DNA from: Pontibacter vulgaris
GTDB taxonomy: Bacteria > Bacteroidota > Bacteroidia > Cytophagales > Hymenobacteraceae
Assembly (NCBI RefSeq): GCF_022758145.1
Contig: NZ_JAJVDH010000001.1
Location: 62,001-126,000, forward strand
Direction: 5' to 3'
DNA length: 64,000 nucleotides
The translations under genes and the position numbers were made by a program. This document shows positions 1 to 10,035 of the stretch, piece by piece; position 1 is the first letter of the stretch, and every line of letters starts with the position of its first letter. The notes beneath the pieces are model-generated. The model made no database searches. It saw only the letters and a program-made list of their open reading frames with translations, and had not been told where the DNA came from.

Positions 1-2
1 GG

Positions 3-2459
3 TATGTAAATTCCTCCAGTAAAGATCCTGATGCCCGGCATGAGGCCCTGGTTTGGCTGATGCGCACTTTCCTGGTTACAGAGGAGTTGGATAATGCCCT
101 GGCAGTGTCAGAGTACCTGAAGAAAGAACGCCTGAACAAGGAAAATGCCCGCGAGTTATACCTGGCACGCGCCCAGTATGCCTATTTGCAAAGCGACACT
201 GCTTCCATGATCGAGAACCTGCGCCTGTCTTTGCCAAACTTTGAAGAGAAAGATGCGCTGGCCAGAACCCGGTTTTCGTTAGCAAGGCTCTATCAGTTAA
301 CCAACCAACCTAAAGAGGCTTATGCACAATATAACAAAGTGCTGCGCCGCAACCCGCCCTACGATCTGGGTTTTTTCAGCAGGTTATACATTGGCCAGGT
401 TTCTGAACTAACCGACACCCAGGACCGCAACCGCATTGCGGGTTTCTATCAAAAACTATTAAAAGACAGCAAAAACACCGAATACCGCGATAAAATCCTG
501 TACGAAATGGCCCAGTTCGAACTGCGTCAGCAACATTACGACAAAGCACTGGAGCACCTGCAGGCATCGCTTAAAACAACGGGCTCCTTGCAAAACCAGA
601 AAGCTTACTCATACTTGCTGGCAGGTAAAATATACTTTGAGCACCTGAACAAGTATAACCTGGCGCAGGCTTATTACGATAGTGCGGCCCAGGTTTACCC
701 GCAAAATGCCCCGGATTATGCAGCTGTAGTAGAGAGGAGCAAAGTACTGACTGATTTCGCTACGCAATACAATACCATCGTATTACAAGACAGCCTGCTG
801 CGTTTGGCCCGCTTAAGCGAGCCTGAAAGAATGCAGGCAGTACAAACTATAGTGAAGCAGGAGGAAGAGCAAAGAGTACAAAAAGAACAGCTACAGCAAA
901 ACCAGCAACTTACCCAGCAGAGACAAAACGTTACAGTAAACAGCAACCAGAATAACATTGCTATAGCCAGCACCAGCAGCACCGGTATCTGGTATTTTGA
1001 TAACCCTGCGGCCATGGCAACAGCACGCTCAGAATTTGTGCGCCGTTGGGGCGACAGACCGTTGCAGGATAACTGGCGCCTGCGCAGCCGTGGCGAAACC
1101 ACAAACCAGGTCCAGATTGCGCAGGAAACCGCTATAACCCCAGATCAGCCAGTTATAAGTGCGGAAGAGCGCACAGCAAACCAAGTACAAACTTACCTGC
1201 AGAATATTCCGCAAACCACAGCTGCCATACAGCAAGCCGAGAAACAGGTGGAAGAGGCTATGTTTACCCTGGGCAATATTTACAGTCAGAAACTAAAGGC
1301 GCCAGCACGTGCAACCGAAACTTTTGAACAGTTGCTTAAGCGCTTTCCAAATACCGAGCATGCCGCCGAAACATATTATAGTTTATACTTGCTTTACGAC
1401 AGAGCCGGCGACGAACGCAAAAACATATATTATGCAAAGTTAAAGCAGCAGTTTCCAGGCAGTACGTATGCCCAGTTGGTTGACGATCCTTCGTTCTTGA
1501 GCAAGAATGCAGCTGAAAACGTGAAAGCCCGCATCCTCTACGACTCTGCTTACACTTATTATGAGCAACAGAAGTATAAAGAGGCGAGCAATTTCCTGGC
1601 GCAGTTAGACAGCCAGTACCCGTTAAACGACATCAGTGATAAAGCAGCTTTCCTGGGTGTGATGATAACGGCACGTACTGAAAAACCACAGGCACTGCGC
1701 GAGCACTTGCAGCGTTTTAAATCAGGATATCCTAAAAGCCCGTTGCAAGTCAAAGCCGATCAGTTGCTTGCTACTTATACTGATTTAGAGCAAAAAAACC
1801 TGTTGCGGCAAGAGGCTCCTCAGGTTAAACGTCCTGATGAGACTGCAAAATCAGTTTTAACCATAACCCCTGAAGAAAAAGCTAGCATAGTAATTGCTCC
1901 GGAAACGCAAAAGGAGGAAAGTATAGTTACACCCAGGCAGGAAGAAAAAAAGGAGGCGCAAGCCCAGAATAAGCAATCAGTAAAACAAGGTCAGCCGGAC
2001 ACATCAACTGCAGCATTACCAAAGCAACCAGTTGCTTCAGACTCTACTGCAACCGATACAGCAACAGCAAATAAAACGGCTCCGATTGATGTGATGGCTT
2101 ATACTTCGGCGCCAGATACAGCTTATTACTTTGTCCTGATTTACCCGACAGCAGCGCCAGCATTTAAAGACATAACTGCTAAGTATGAGAAGTATAACAG
2201 CTCCTTTTACAAAAATGAAAGTATAAAAATTGATTCGGCAGCTTTTACCAGCGATAAAACGATGCTGGTGATGCGCTCTTTCAGCGATTATAAAACAGCA
2301 AGATCTTTTAACATAAAACAAAAAGCACCGCAGGCTCCTGTTGGTAGAATCCGAGGCGTAGAATTCACTACCTTTGTAATATCTTCTGCCAACTACTCTA
2401 AATTTTTGCAGAAGAAAGATTTAGAAGCTTATCTGACTTTCCTCAGAACGAATTATTAA
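3..2459 (+). CDS. SprE/PorW-like TPR protein of the type IX secretion system (5' truncated)
   Basis: The reading frame is open to the left edge, so the first ATG in the window (base 60) is internal and the true start lies outside; 818 residues are visible. The N-terminal third is a run of TPR-like helical repeats. A Gln-rich coiled-coil-like stretch follows near residues 280-320, then more TPRs. A low-complexity Lys/Gln/Glu/Thr linker (about residues 620-710) precedes a compact C-terminal domain of about 95 residues. This order matches the gliding and type IX secretion lipoprotein SprE (PorW), which links the periplasmic GldK/GldN ring to the outer-membrane translocon. The lipoprotein signal would be upstream of the window. 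It is followed after one base by the PBP1A gene, so the two are probably co-transcribed. The family call rests on architecture and on the gld genes nearby; a generic TPR protein is the alternative. Confidence 0.72.
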   Translation, partial: YVNSSSKDPDARHEALVWLMRTFLVTEELDNALAVSEYLKKERLNKENARELYLARAQYAYLQSDTASMIENLRLSLPNFEEKDALARTRFSLARLYQLTNQPKEAYAQYNKVLRRNPPYDLGFFSRLYIGQVSELTDTQDRNRIAGFYQKLLKDSKNTEYRDKILYEMAQFELRQQHYDKALEHLQASLKTTGSLQNQKAYSYLLAGKIYFEHLNKYNLAQAYYDSAAQVYPQNAPDYAAVVERSKVLTDFATQYNTIVLQDSLLRLARLSEPERMQAVQTIVKQEEEQRVQKEQLQQNQQLTQQRQNVTVNSNQNNIAIASTSSTGIWYFDNPAAMATARSEFVRRWGDRPLQDNWRLRSRGETTNQVQIAQETAITPDQPVISAEERTANQVQTYLQNIPQTTAAIQQAEKQVEEAMFTLGNIYSQKLKAPARATETFEQLLKRFPNTEHAAETYYSLYLLYDRAGDERKNIYYAKLKQQFPGSTYAQLVDDPSFLSKNAAENVKARILYDSAYTYYEQQKYKEASNFLAQLDSQYPLNDISDKAAFLGVMITARTEKPQALREHLQRFKSGYPKSPLQVKADQLLATYTDLEQKNLLRQEAPQVKRPDETAKSVLTITPEEKASIVIAPETQKEESIVTPRQEEKKEAQAQNKQSVKQGQPDTSTAALPKQPVASDSTATDTATANKTAPIDVMAYTSAPDTAYYFVLIYPTAAPAFKDITAKYEKYNSSFYKNESIKIDSAAFTSDKTMLVMRSFSDYKTARSFNIKQKAPQAPVGRIRGVEFTTFVISSANYSKFLQKKDLEAYLTFLRTNY

Positions 2460-2460
2460 G

Positions 2461-4773
2461 ATGACCACGACCACTCGTCAAACAACAAAGAACGTTTTCC
2501 CTAAAATTGTTTCTACCATCTGGATCCTTTTTATAGGTGGTTTAGTAACGTTTATACTTTACGTTTATGCCGTTAGCGCCAATTTCCTGAACCTGTTCGG
2601 GGAACTGCCAAACCTGCGTACACTCGAGAATCCTAAAAGTGAGCTTGCTTCTGAGCTATACTCTGCCGATGGCAAGCTACTTGGAAAATACTTCCGCGAA
2701 AACCGCTCGCCTGTAGATTACGAAGACCTTCCGGAAAATTTGATTAATGCCCTGCTTGCTACCGAAGATATCCGTTTTGAAGAACACTCAGGTATAGATG
2801 CAGAAGCATCTGCGCGCGTTGTTTTTTCTGTATTAACGGGTCAGTCTAAAGGTGGTGGCAGTACGCTTACGCAGCAGGTGGCTAAAAACCTTTTTAACAC
2901 TCGTGGCGAGGAATTGAACGGAGGCTTGCTGAACGACATACCTGGCGTGCGCATGCTTATCCTGAAAACGAAAGAATGGATAATGGCCATTAAGCTGGAG
3001 CGCAACTATACCAAGAAAGAGATCATGACCATGTACCTGAACACGGTAGATTTCGGCAGCAATGCCTTCGGTATTAAAGTGGCCGCTAAAACATTTTTTA
3101 ACAAAAAACCCCAGGATTTACAGCTACAGGAATCGGCAGTACTGGTTGGTTTGCTGAAAGCGCCTACCTACTATAGCCCAAGATTCAATCCTGAAAACTC
3201 TAAGCGCCGCCGTAACACCGTGCTGGCCCAAATGGTAAAGTATGATTATCTGCCTGAAGAGGAATTTAACGCCCTTAAAGAAAAAGATATTAAGCTGGAC
3301 TACAATGTAGAGAACCAGAACATTGGTATGGCGCCATACTTCCGTACAGAAGCAGCCAAATTCCTTCTGAAATGGGCCCGCGAAAATGGCTATGATTTAT
3401 ACTCTGATGGTTTAAAGATCTATACTACTATCGATTCCCGCATGCAGCAGTATGCTGAGCAGGCAGTAGAAGCGCATATGAAGGATCGTCAGAAACTGTT
3501 CTTCGAGCACTGGAAAGGCCGCAACCCCTGGATAGACCGCAACTACAAAGAGATTAAGAATTTTCCGGAGCAGGCAATTAAGCGTACATCGCGTTACCAG
3601 AAATTAAATGAGCGCTTCGATGGTAATGAAGACTCCATTAATTATTACTTGAACAAGAAAATCCCGATGACCATTTTTGGCTGGGATGGCGAACGTCAGG
3701 TAACCATGAGCCCTATGGACTCGCTTAAATACTACAAGCACTTCCTGCAGGCTGGCTTTATGGCCATGGAGCCTAAAACCGGGCACATAAAAGCGTGGGT
3801 GGGTGGCATCAACTATAAACACTTTAAGTATGACCACGTGAAACAGGGTGCCCGCCAGCCTGGTTCTACGTTTAAGCCATTCCTGTACACGGCAGCAATC
3901 GAAAACGGTTACTACCCTTGCTACGAGGTGGTAGATACTAAAAACTGTGTGCCGCTACCGGATGGTACCATGTGGTGCCCGAATAACTCTGATAATAAAT
4001 TTTCTGGTAGCAAGTATACGTTGCGTAAAGCGTTAGCCGAATCAGTTAACTCCATTTCTGCATTCCTGGTAAATAAGCTGGGCGCTGAAACGTTAGTACA
4101 AACTGCCAAACGCATGGGCATTACCACGCAACTGGATCCTACGCCATCTTTGGCTCTTGGTACGAGTGATGTTACTTTGTATGATATGGTTGGTGCTTAT
4201 GGCACTTTCGTTAACGGTGGTACCTGGGTAGAGCCTACTTACATTACCCGCATAGAAGATAAGCATGGTAACGTATTAAAAGAATTTGCCCCAGCTACCA
4301 AAGAAGCCCTGAGCGAAGAAACGGCCTATATGATGGTGCATATGCTGAAAGCTGCCGCCGAGCCCGGTGGTACTGCATACTATGGTTTGCGCCACCGAAA
4401 TGGCCTTAAGAACGAGATAGGTGGTAAAACCGGTACAACTCAGAACTATTCGGATGCCTGGTTTATGGGCATTACGCCTGATCTGGTTTGCGGCACCTGG
4501 GTTGGTGGCGAAGATCGTTCTATACACTTCCGTAGCATTGCGTTAGGCCAGGGTAACAAACTGGCAATGCCAATTTATGGCAGCTTTATGCAAAAAGTAT
4601 ATGCAGATAAAACATTAGATAGATCAAAGGAGCCTTTCCCTAAACCTTCTACGCCTTTATCTGTAGAATTAGACTGCGCCAAGTATAATAACAGTGGTGT
4701 ACCAGTAGACTCTTCCCGCCAGGAAGAATTCCTGCAGATACCGACTGAAATTGACTTGGATGCTGAGATCTAA
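2461..4773 (+). CDS. mrcA: Penicillin-binding protein 1A (bifunctional transglycosylase/transpeptidase)
   Basis: Class A PBP of 770 residues that polymerises and cross-links peptidoglycan on the periplasmic face of the inner membrane. One membrane anchor lies near residues 15-37. The GT51 transglycosylase domain shows the EDIRFEEHSGID segment with its catalytic Glu and the GGSTLTQQVAKNLF motif. The transpeptidase domain carries the catalytic Ser in PGSTFKPF (about residue 469), the SVN motif (SVNSISAF) and KTGT (GGKTGTTQNYSDAWF, about residue 656). All key residues are present and length is normal. The ATG starts one base after the stop of the SprE-like gene, with no Shine-Dalgarno, which suggests translational coupling. 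Conserved Lys- and Glu-rich residues between the domains look normal for Bacteroidota PBP1A. Confidence 0.95.
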   Translation: MTTTTRQTTKNVFPKIVSTIWILFIGGLVTFILYVYAVSANFLNLFGELPNLRTLENPKSELASELYSADGKLLGKYFRENRSPVDYEDLPENLINALLATEDIRFEEHSGIDAEASARVVFSVLTGQSKGGGSTLTQQVAKNLFNTRGEELNGGLLNDIPGVRMLILKTKEWIMAIKLERNYTKKEIMTMYLNTVDFGSNAFGIKVAAKTFFNKKPQDLQLQESAVLVGLLKAPTYYSPRFNPENSKRRRNTVLAQMVKYDYLPEEEFNALKEKDIKLDYNVENQNIGMAPYFRTEAAKFLLKWARENGYDLYSDGLKIYTTIDSRMQQYAEQAVEAHMKDRQKLFFEHWKGRNPWIDRNYKEIKNFPEQAIKRTSRYQKLNERFDGNEDSINYYLNKKIPMTIFGWDGERQVTMSPMDSLKYYKHFLQAGFMAMEPKTGHIKAWVGGINYKHFKYDHVKQGARQPGSTFKPFLYTAAIENGYYPCYEVVDTKNCVPLPDGTMWCPNNSDNKFSGSKYTLRKALAESVNSISAFLVNKLGAETLVQTAKRMGITTQLDPTPSLALGTSDVTLYDMVGAYGTFVNGGTWVEPTYITRIEDKHGNVLKEFAPATKEALSEETAYMMVHMLKAAAEPGGTAYYGLRHRNGLKNEIGGKTGTTQNYSDAWFMGITPDLVCGTWVGGEDRSIHFRSIALGQGNKLAMPIYGSFMQKVYADKTLDRSKEPFPKPSTPLSVELDCAKYNNSGVPVDSSRQEEFLQIPTEIDLDAEI

Positions 4774-4784
4774 CACTGTTAACC

Positions 4785-6593
4785 ATGGCTGCAAACGAGA
4801 AGCTGAAGGAGAGGATCTCTCATCTCCCTCATAAGCCCGGCATTTATAAATTTTTCGACGATAACCACATTATTTATGTTGGCAAGGCGGTTGATATTCG
4901 CAAACGCGTAAGTTCATACTTTAACCGTTCTACCCAACACAATAAAAAAACGCTCAAGCTTGTGTCCCAGATCCGGGACATAGAGTTTACCATTGTTGAT
5001 ACAGAGGCTGATGCTTTCCTGCTGGAGAACAACCTGATAAAACAATACCAGCCAAAGTATAACATCTTGCTGAAGGATGGCAAAACCTATCCTTATATCT
5101 GCATTATAAATGAGCGCTTTCCGCGGGTCATCAGCACACGTAATAAGATTAACGATGGCTCACGGTACTTTGGTCCTTACCCTACGGGCACGGCCATGTA
5201 TGTGGTGCTGGATCTTATTCGTACACTTTACCCATTACGTACCTGTACCTATAATCTTTCTCCTGAAAACATAGCTGCAGGCAAATTCAAGGTATGTTTA
5301 GAGTATCATATTGGTAATTGCAAAGGCCCCTGCGAAAACCTGATAGACGAAACCAGCTACAACGAGAACATCTCTCAAATCAAAAGTATACTTTCAGGTA
5401 ATCTTTCTATAGCCAAGAATTACTTTAAAGAACGCATGGCTGCCGCTGCCGAAGAATACCAGTTTGAGGTAGCTCACCAATTCAAGCAAAAGCTGGATAT
5501 GCTGGATGATTTCCAGGCCAAGTCTACAGTGGTTAGCAATACCCTTACCAATATCGATGTCTTTTCGATTTCCTCGAATGAGAAATGCGCCTTCATTAAC
5601 TACCTTAAAGTTATGAACGGCTCAATTATACTTACACAGTCGCTGGAGATACATAAGAAACTTGACGAGACTGATGAAGATATACTTGCTTCTGTAATTG
5701 TGCAGCTGCGCCACGAGTTTGAAAGTACATCGCGTGAGGTGATCACTAATATCGAAGTAATGCTGCCTCTCGATAACATTACAATTACACAGCCACAGAT
5801 AGGCGAAAAGAAAAAACTGCTCAACCTATCGTTGAAGAATGCTTTGTATTTGCGCAAAGAGCGTGAAGGCCGCCAGGAAAAGAACAAAGACTTAGGCGAG
5901 CAGCGTGAAGTGCGGGTGCTGGAAACTATGAAAAAAGACCTGCGCCTGACAGAGTTGCCACGCCACATCGAGTGTTTTGACAACTCAAACTTCCAGGGTG
6001 ATAATCCGGTGGCTTCTATGGTGTGCTTTAAAAATGGCAGGCCAAGTAAAAAGGATTACCGCCACTTTAATATTAAAACAGTTGTTGGCCCCAACGATTT
6101 CGAATCGATGTACGAGATTGTGCATAGGCGTTATAAGCGGTTATTGGATGAGAACCAGCCACTGCCACAACTTATAGTTATAGATGGGGGCAAAGGGCAG
6201 CTGAGTTTTGCGGTTCAGGCTCTGAAAGATTTAAACATCTGGGGGAGAGTTGCTATTGTAGGTATAGCCAAACGCCTGGAAGAAATATTTTACCCCGGAG
6301 ATAAGCTGCCACTTTATATCGATAAAAAGTCTGAGTCACTTAAACTTATTCAACGCATACGTAATGAGGCTCACCGATTTGCAATTACTTTCCACCGCAG
6401 CAAGCGCGATGCCGGCACTCTTAAAACGGAGCTTACTGACGTTAAAGGCATTGGCCCCAATACTGCTGAAGCCTTGCTTCTGAAGTATAAATCAGTAAAA
6501 AAACTAAAAGAATTGTCGCTTGATGAATTAACGCAGGAAGTAGGCAAGGCAAAAGCCGCTATACTTTACAACTATTTTAACACACCAGCTTAA
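4785..6593 (+). CDS. uvrC: UvrABC excinuclease subunit C
   Basis: Makes both incisions in nucleotide excision repair together with UvrB. Of the 602 residues, the first 90 form the GIY-YIG nuclease (PGIYKFF, then IIYVGKAVDIRKRVSSYF). A Cys-rich segment (CLEYHIGNCKGPC) lies near residue 170, a UVR helical hairpin that contacts UvrB near 200-240, the RNase H-like nuclease for 5' incision near 370-540 and a C-terminal helix-hairpin-helix pair (DVKGIGPNTAEALL). Length and domain order are typical. It begins 11 bases after the PBP1A stop, so it is likely the last gene of the sprE-like/mrcA/uvrC transcript, which ends at the terminator just downstream. Confidence 0.97.
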   Translation: MAANEKLKERISHLPHKPGIYKFFDDNHIIYVGKAVDIRKRVSSYFNRSTQHNKKTLKLVSQIRDIEFTIVDTEADAFLLENNLIKQYQPKYNILLKDGKTYPYICIINERFPRVISTRNKINDGSRYFGPYPTGTAMYVVLDLIRTLYPLRTCTYNLSPENIAAGKFKVCLEYHIGNCKGPCENLIDETSYNENISQIKSILSGNLSIAKNYFKERMAAAAEEYQFEVAHQFKQKLDMLDDFQAKSTVVSNTLTNIDVFSISSNEKCAFINYLKVMNGSIILTQSLEIHKKLDETDEDILASVIVQLRHEFESTSREVITNIEVMLPLDNITITQPQIGEKKKLLNLSLKNALYLRKEREGRQEKNKDLGEQREVRVLETMKKDLRLTELPRHIECFDNSNFQGDNPVASMVCFKNGRPSKKDYRHFNIKTVVGPNDFESMYEIVHRRYKRLLDENQPLPQLIVIDGGKGQLSFAVQALKDLNIWGRVAIVGIAKRLEEIFYPGDKLPLYIDKKSESLKLIQRIRNEAHRFAITFHRSKRDAGTLKTELTDVKGIGPNTAEALLLKYKSVKKLKELSLDELTQEVGKAKAAILYNYFNTPA

Positions 6594-6614
6594 TTTATCT
6601 AAAGTATAAGGCAC

Positions 6615-6645
6615 AAAAAAAGGAGACTTAATTAAGTCTCCTTTT
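6615..6645. terminator. Bidirectional terminator between uvrC and gldN
   Basis: A perfect 22-bp palindrome (arm AGGAGACTTAA, 6621-6642) is flanked by an A-run on the left and a T-run on the right, so it can end the uvrC transcript on the plus strand and the gld operon on the minus strand. The two genes converge here. A copy of AAGTATA (6602-6608) lies just before it. Confidence 0.85.
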
Positions 6646-6664
6646 CTATTTCTAAGCTGTACAA

Positions 6665-7531
6665 TTAGTAGCTCCAAAGGCTATACTCGTATTCAATAAG
6701 GGCTTCAGCTGCTTCCTGTGCTGCCAGTAATCCTTTCTTACCACCACCATAAATATCTGCCAGACCTCTGTCGCCAGGGTTTGATATTTTTGTGATATAA
6801 GAGCTGAATAACCATAAGTCAAAAGCATCTGACAGGTTTTTATGCTGAGCATCATTCTGGGCATTATACCAGATCGCAGTTTCAGGATTGCTTTTGAAAA
6901 CTTTTACCAGGTCGCTCATTTTAAAAGTTCCTACATTCTGCTCAAAACCTAGTGGGTTAAGCGTAGATGGCACTTTTATACTGATTGACTGGATATCATG
7001 GTACATGCGTGAGCGTTTTTTATCAAACACTGCATTTTCCTTTAGCTCTAGCAAGTATAACTGTTTCGGGAAGAATTCATTGCTAACAGGGCCAGTAGCC
7101 TGAGTAGCTTTGCTATCGCCTAAGGCAGCACCCCACTCATCATCTTCTTTAGCTTTATCCTGCTTACCAAAACCAGCTGCAATTTCTTCTTCGCTCAAAC
7201 CTGCTTCCTGCTCTTTCGGCGTCATGTTCGTCATGAACTCTTCGCGAGTAAGAGGTGTGTTCAGCGAGTCGTTTTTATAAGCAACAAGCTCACCACTCTT
7301 CACAGCATTGATAATTACTTTCGTAATCTCTCTGTTTTCAGAGAACATTGGCTTGTTCTGCTTCTCACGCAGGTCTATTTTACGCCACACAGTCTTCTTG
7401 AATAGAATATCGTGTTCCGGAATAGGCCTTGCTGATGGATTGCTTGTCTGCGTGTTAGAAACCTGCTGCGCCATTGCTCCCATAGAAAGCATCACGCCTG
7501 CAGCCACACCTATTACTTTAAATACTTTCAT
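6665..7531 (-). CDS. gldN: Gliding motility / type IX secretion protein GldN (PorN)
   Basis: Periplasmic partner of the lipoprotein GldK in the T9SS ring. It has 288 residues with a cleavable signal peptide (about residues 1-21, ending near GAMAQQ). The body includes the family-typical segments PIPEHDILFKKTVWRKIDLREKQN near residue 37 (start of the mature domain) and IWYNAQNDAQHKNLSDAFDLWLF near 220. It is the last gene of the gldKLMN operon, 21 bases after gldM, and is followed by a terminator. Position and sequence agree with PorN/GldN. The C-terminal extension after YGGGKKG is short, as in other Cytophagales. Confidence 0.93.
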   Translation of the reverse strand: MKVFKVIGVAAGVMLSMGAMAQQVSNTQTSNPSARPIPEHDILFKKTVWRKIDLREKQNKPMFSENREITKVIINAVKSGELVAYKNDSLNTPLTREEFMTNMTPKEQEAGLSEEEIAAGFGKQDKAKEDDEWGAALGDSKATQATGPVSNEFFPKQLYLLELKENAVFDKKRSRMYHDIQSISIKVPSTLNPLGFEQNVGTFKMSDLVKVFKSNPETAIWYNAQNDAQHKNLSDAFDLWLFSSYITKISNPGDRGLADIYGGGKKGLLAAQEAAEALIEYEYSLWSY

Positions 7532-7552
7532 ACTTCTTGTAAGCTTCTATGT

Positions 7553-9133
7553 TTAGTTTAGAGGGATGTTATAGCTATCCTTAACATTTACATCCACTGC
7601 ATTGCCTTTATAGTTCAGTCGCTTCACATCCAGTACCTCGATAACTACTCTGTCTCCTCTGCTGGCTTTAGCAGCAAATTGCGTCAGGTTAGCAGAAGGA
7701 CCATTGATATCAGCCTGGTCTATTGGCTGGTTATTTCTAACCAGGTATGCTTTCCACTTTGTTACTCTATAACGAGCTTCCTGTGGTAAAAATTGCTTAA
7801 AGCCTTCGTCAGCCTGAGCCTGAATTTCAACTGCTCTGAACGACGCAGCCGGTACACCTCGCTTAACATCTATCGGACGGCCGTTAACCAATGCAACCAG
7901 TTGTGGTTTTGGGATAGGGCGTACTTTAAATGTTTCGGAACCGATAGCATTACCACCGCTGCTTACGTTAACTTTAACTTCCGTTGCAGTTGGAATAATG
8001 GTTACTTGGCCTTTCTTTGCTCCTTTTATAGCTGAGCCACCTGAAGCTGAGAAGCTAGGATCATAAACTGCACCTAAAGCAGGAACCTGAATGTTCAGTT
8101 CGTTAGCACACTGGAAGTATAATGCCTGTACCGAAGCAGATTGCACCTGAATTACCGGCTTGGCTACTATATATTCCTCAACAACCTGGAATGTTGTGTC
8201 TTTACCATTCTGGTTGATTGTGATATTACCTTTCCACTGCTGCTTAGAGTTACCATCAGCATCGTAATTAGAGGCAGCCGCTGTAAATTCTACAACACCT
8301 TTGCCATCTACCACTTTTACCGGTCTTCCCTGGAACGACATTTTTGGTGTTATCGCATCCGAAGAAGCTGCTATAAACATGTCAGCTTTATACTTTGTAC
8401 CTGCTGCTACAGTCTTAGACTCAGCGCGGGCCATTGCAAATATCTTCTCAAACTTGATAATATCAGCACCCACTTTAGCAGCCATCTGCTGCAATGCATC
8501 TGCTTCATACTTCAGCACTTCAGACTCTTTCTGAGAAAGCACAGCCAAAGCTGCTACCATAGGAGTTTCTTCAAAGTTAAGCTCAGCAAAATCCTTACGT
8601 CTTTGAGCTGGGTCTTTAGCTGCAACCGGATCCTCTTTTCCGCTTAGTGCTATACTTTCAGGAACATTTTTGCTATGCTGGCGCAGGAATTTTGTGTACT
8701 CATCCAGCTTATCTTTAAGCTCGTAAGCAGCACCATTCTTTTTGCCGCCCAGCATTGTAATAGCTACTATGTCGTTACCTTCCGGCTGCACATAGTGTCC
8801 GTCCTGCATACCTCCTGATTTGGTAATCAGCGTTTGGCGAAGCTCCTGAATATACTCAACCAGTTGTTTTGTACGAGTACGGATTTCATCCGCATCTTTC
8901 AGCACACGCTGGTCGCTTGATCTGTTACCGCCTTCACTTACAGCGGCTCTAATATTAGATACTACGCCGGCATTATCCGATTTTGTCTTAGTATTCACTG
9001 TCTGCAAACTTTCGTCCAGAAACTGAAACTTTAACAGGATAGCCGAGCTCACGTTTAGGGCAAGAAGTGCGGTAAGTACCAAGTACATCATACCGATCAT
9101 CTTCTGCCGTGGTGTCTCTTTTCCTCCAGCCAT
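7553..9133 (-). CDS. gldM: Gliding motility / type IX secretion motor protein GldM (PorM)
   Basis: Inner-membrane protein of 526 residues that forms the T9SS motor with GldL and transmits energy across the periplasm to the GldK/GldN ring. The N-terminus (MAGGKETPRQKMIGMMYLVL) leads into a single transmembrane helix at about residues 14-36, and the rest is periplasmic: a helical domain (about 37-220) and three Ig-like beta domains. The start is typical for the family. It lies 46 bases after gldL and 21 bases before gldN in the same operon. Confidence 0.96.
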   Translation of the reverse strand: MAGGKETPRQKMIGMMYLVLTALLALNVSSAILLKFQFLDESLQTVNTKTKSDNAGVVSNIRAAVSEGGNRSSDQRVLKDADEIRTRTKQLVEYIQELRQTLITKSGGMQDGHYVQPEGNDIVAITMLGGKKNGAAYELKDKLDEYTKFLRQHSKNVPESIALSGKEDPVAAKDPAQRRKDFAELNFEETPMVAALAVLSQKESEVLKYEADALQQMAAKVGADIIKFEKIFAMARAESKTVAAGTKYKADMFIAASSDAITPKMSFQGRPVKVVDGKGVVEFTAAASNYDADGNSKQQWKGNITINQNGKDTTFQVVEEYIVAKPVIQVQSASVQALYFQCANELNIQVPALGAVYDPSFSASGGSAIKGAKKGQVTIIPTATEVKVNVSSGGNAIGSETFKVRPIPKPQLVALVNGRPIDVKRGVPAASFRAVEIQAQADEGFKQFLPQEARYRVTKWKAYLVRNNQPIDQADINGPSANLTQFAAKASRGDRVVIEVLDVKRLNYKGNAVDVNVKDSYNIPLN

Positions 9134-9179
9134 TTTACACTATATTTTTCTTGTTGATTAGAACTTGTTTCAGAAAAGA

Positions 9180-9974
9180 TTAACCTCTCATTGCTGTTAG
9201 CATGTTACCATACACATTGTTTAGTGAGTGTAGGTTCTGCGTCAATTTGGCTACTTCCTGCTTAAACTGTTCTGTATCTTTGCTGGCATCAGTAAGATTT
9301 TCCATGGCCATGCTCAGGTTGCCATAGAACTTGTTCATTGCTTTCAGGTGGTTGTTTGCATCCTGAAGCTCCATCTCATATACAGCGTTTAATGCACCCA
9401 GATTACGGGTCATGTTTTGTACCTGGCTATGATATTCTTTAGCATCTGCAGTAGAACCAGCCATGTGAGATAGCGCTTCAGCTGTAGTTGCGTAAGCTGC
9501 ATTGATCTTGTCAAGTGAATCAGCAGCAGTTCTTACTCTAACGGTATACTCTTGTGTAGCAGCAGTTGCCTGGCTTAAGTCAGCCATCTGTGCAGTAGTT
9601 TCGCTAAGTCTGTTAAGGCCTAAGCCCAGTGAGTTAATAGTATCTGGCGTGATATTAGCATTACGCATCATATCATCTAATTTACCTGTAAGTGACGGAC
9701 CACTTGAAACAGTAGTAGGCACAATACCTTCACCCTGATAGTCATCAGCTAGTTGTGGGTATACTTTTGCCCAGTCCGGATCATGTGGTTGTGGCTGGAA
9801 CGCACTAAGGAAGAAGATAACGGCCTCTGTACCAAGACCCAAAATCAGCATTTCGTTAGCTCCTGGCCAGTGCTGAATTTTAAACAAGGCTCCAATAATT
9901 ACGACAGCTGCACCAATACCATATATTTTTGGCATTACCTTGTCGAATAAAACATTGCCTTTAGCTTTGCTCAT
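9180..9974 (-). CDS. gldL: Gliding motility / type IX secretion motor protein GldL (PorL)
   Basis: Inner-membrane partner of GldM; together they form the proton-driven motor of the T9SS. The 264-residue protein has two transmembrane helices near the N-terminus (about residues 14-32 and 42-58) joined by a short loop with KIQHWPGAN, a family hallmark, followed by a long cytoplasmic coiled-coil tail (about 100-264) rich in Asn, Leu and Ala. The glutamate in the second helix (TEAVIFF) is in the position known to be needed for proton conduction in GldL. It is 61 bases downstream of gldK. Confidence 0.96.
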   Translation of the reverse strand: MSKAKGNVLFDKVMPKIYGIGAAVVIIGALFKIQHWPGANEMLILGLGTEAVIFFLSAFQPQPHDPDWAKVYPQLADDYQGEGIVPTTVSSGPSLTGKLDDMMRNANITPDTINSLGLGLNRLSETTAQMADLSQATAATQEYTVRVRTAADSLDKINAAYATTAEALSHMAGSTADAKEYHSQVQNMTRNLGALNAVYEMELQDANNHLKAMNKFYGNLSMAMENLTDASKDTEQFKQEVAKLTQNLHSLNNVYGNMLTAMRG

Positions 9975-10035
9975 TTTAAAATTTAATTAAGTTGTGAACG
10001 ATAGAGTTTTTTGGTAGTGTTCTTTTAATGTTAGC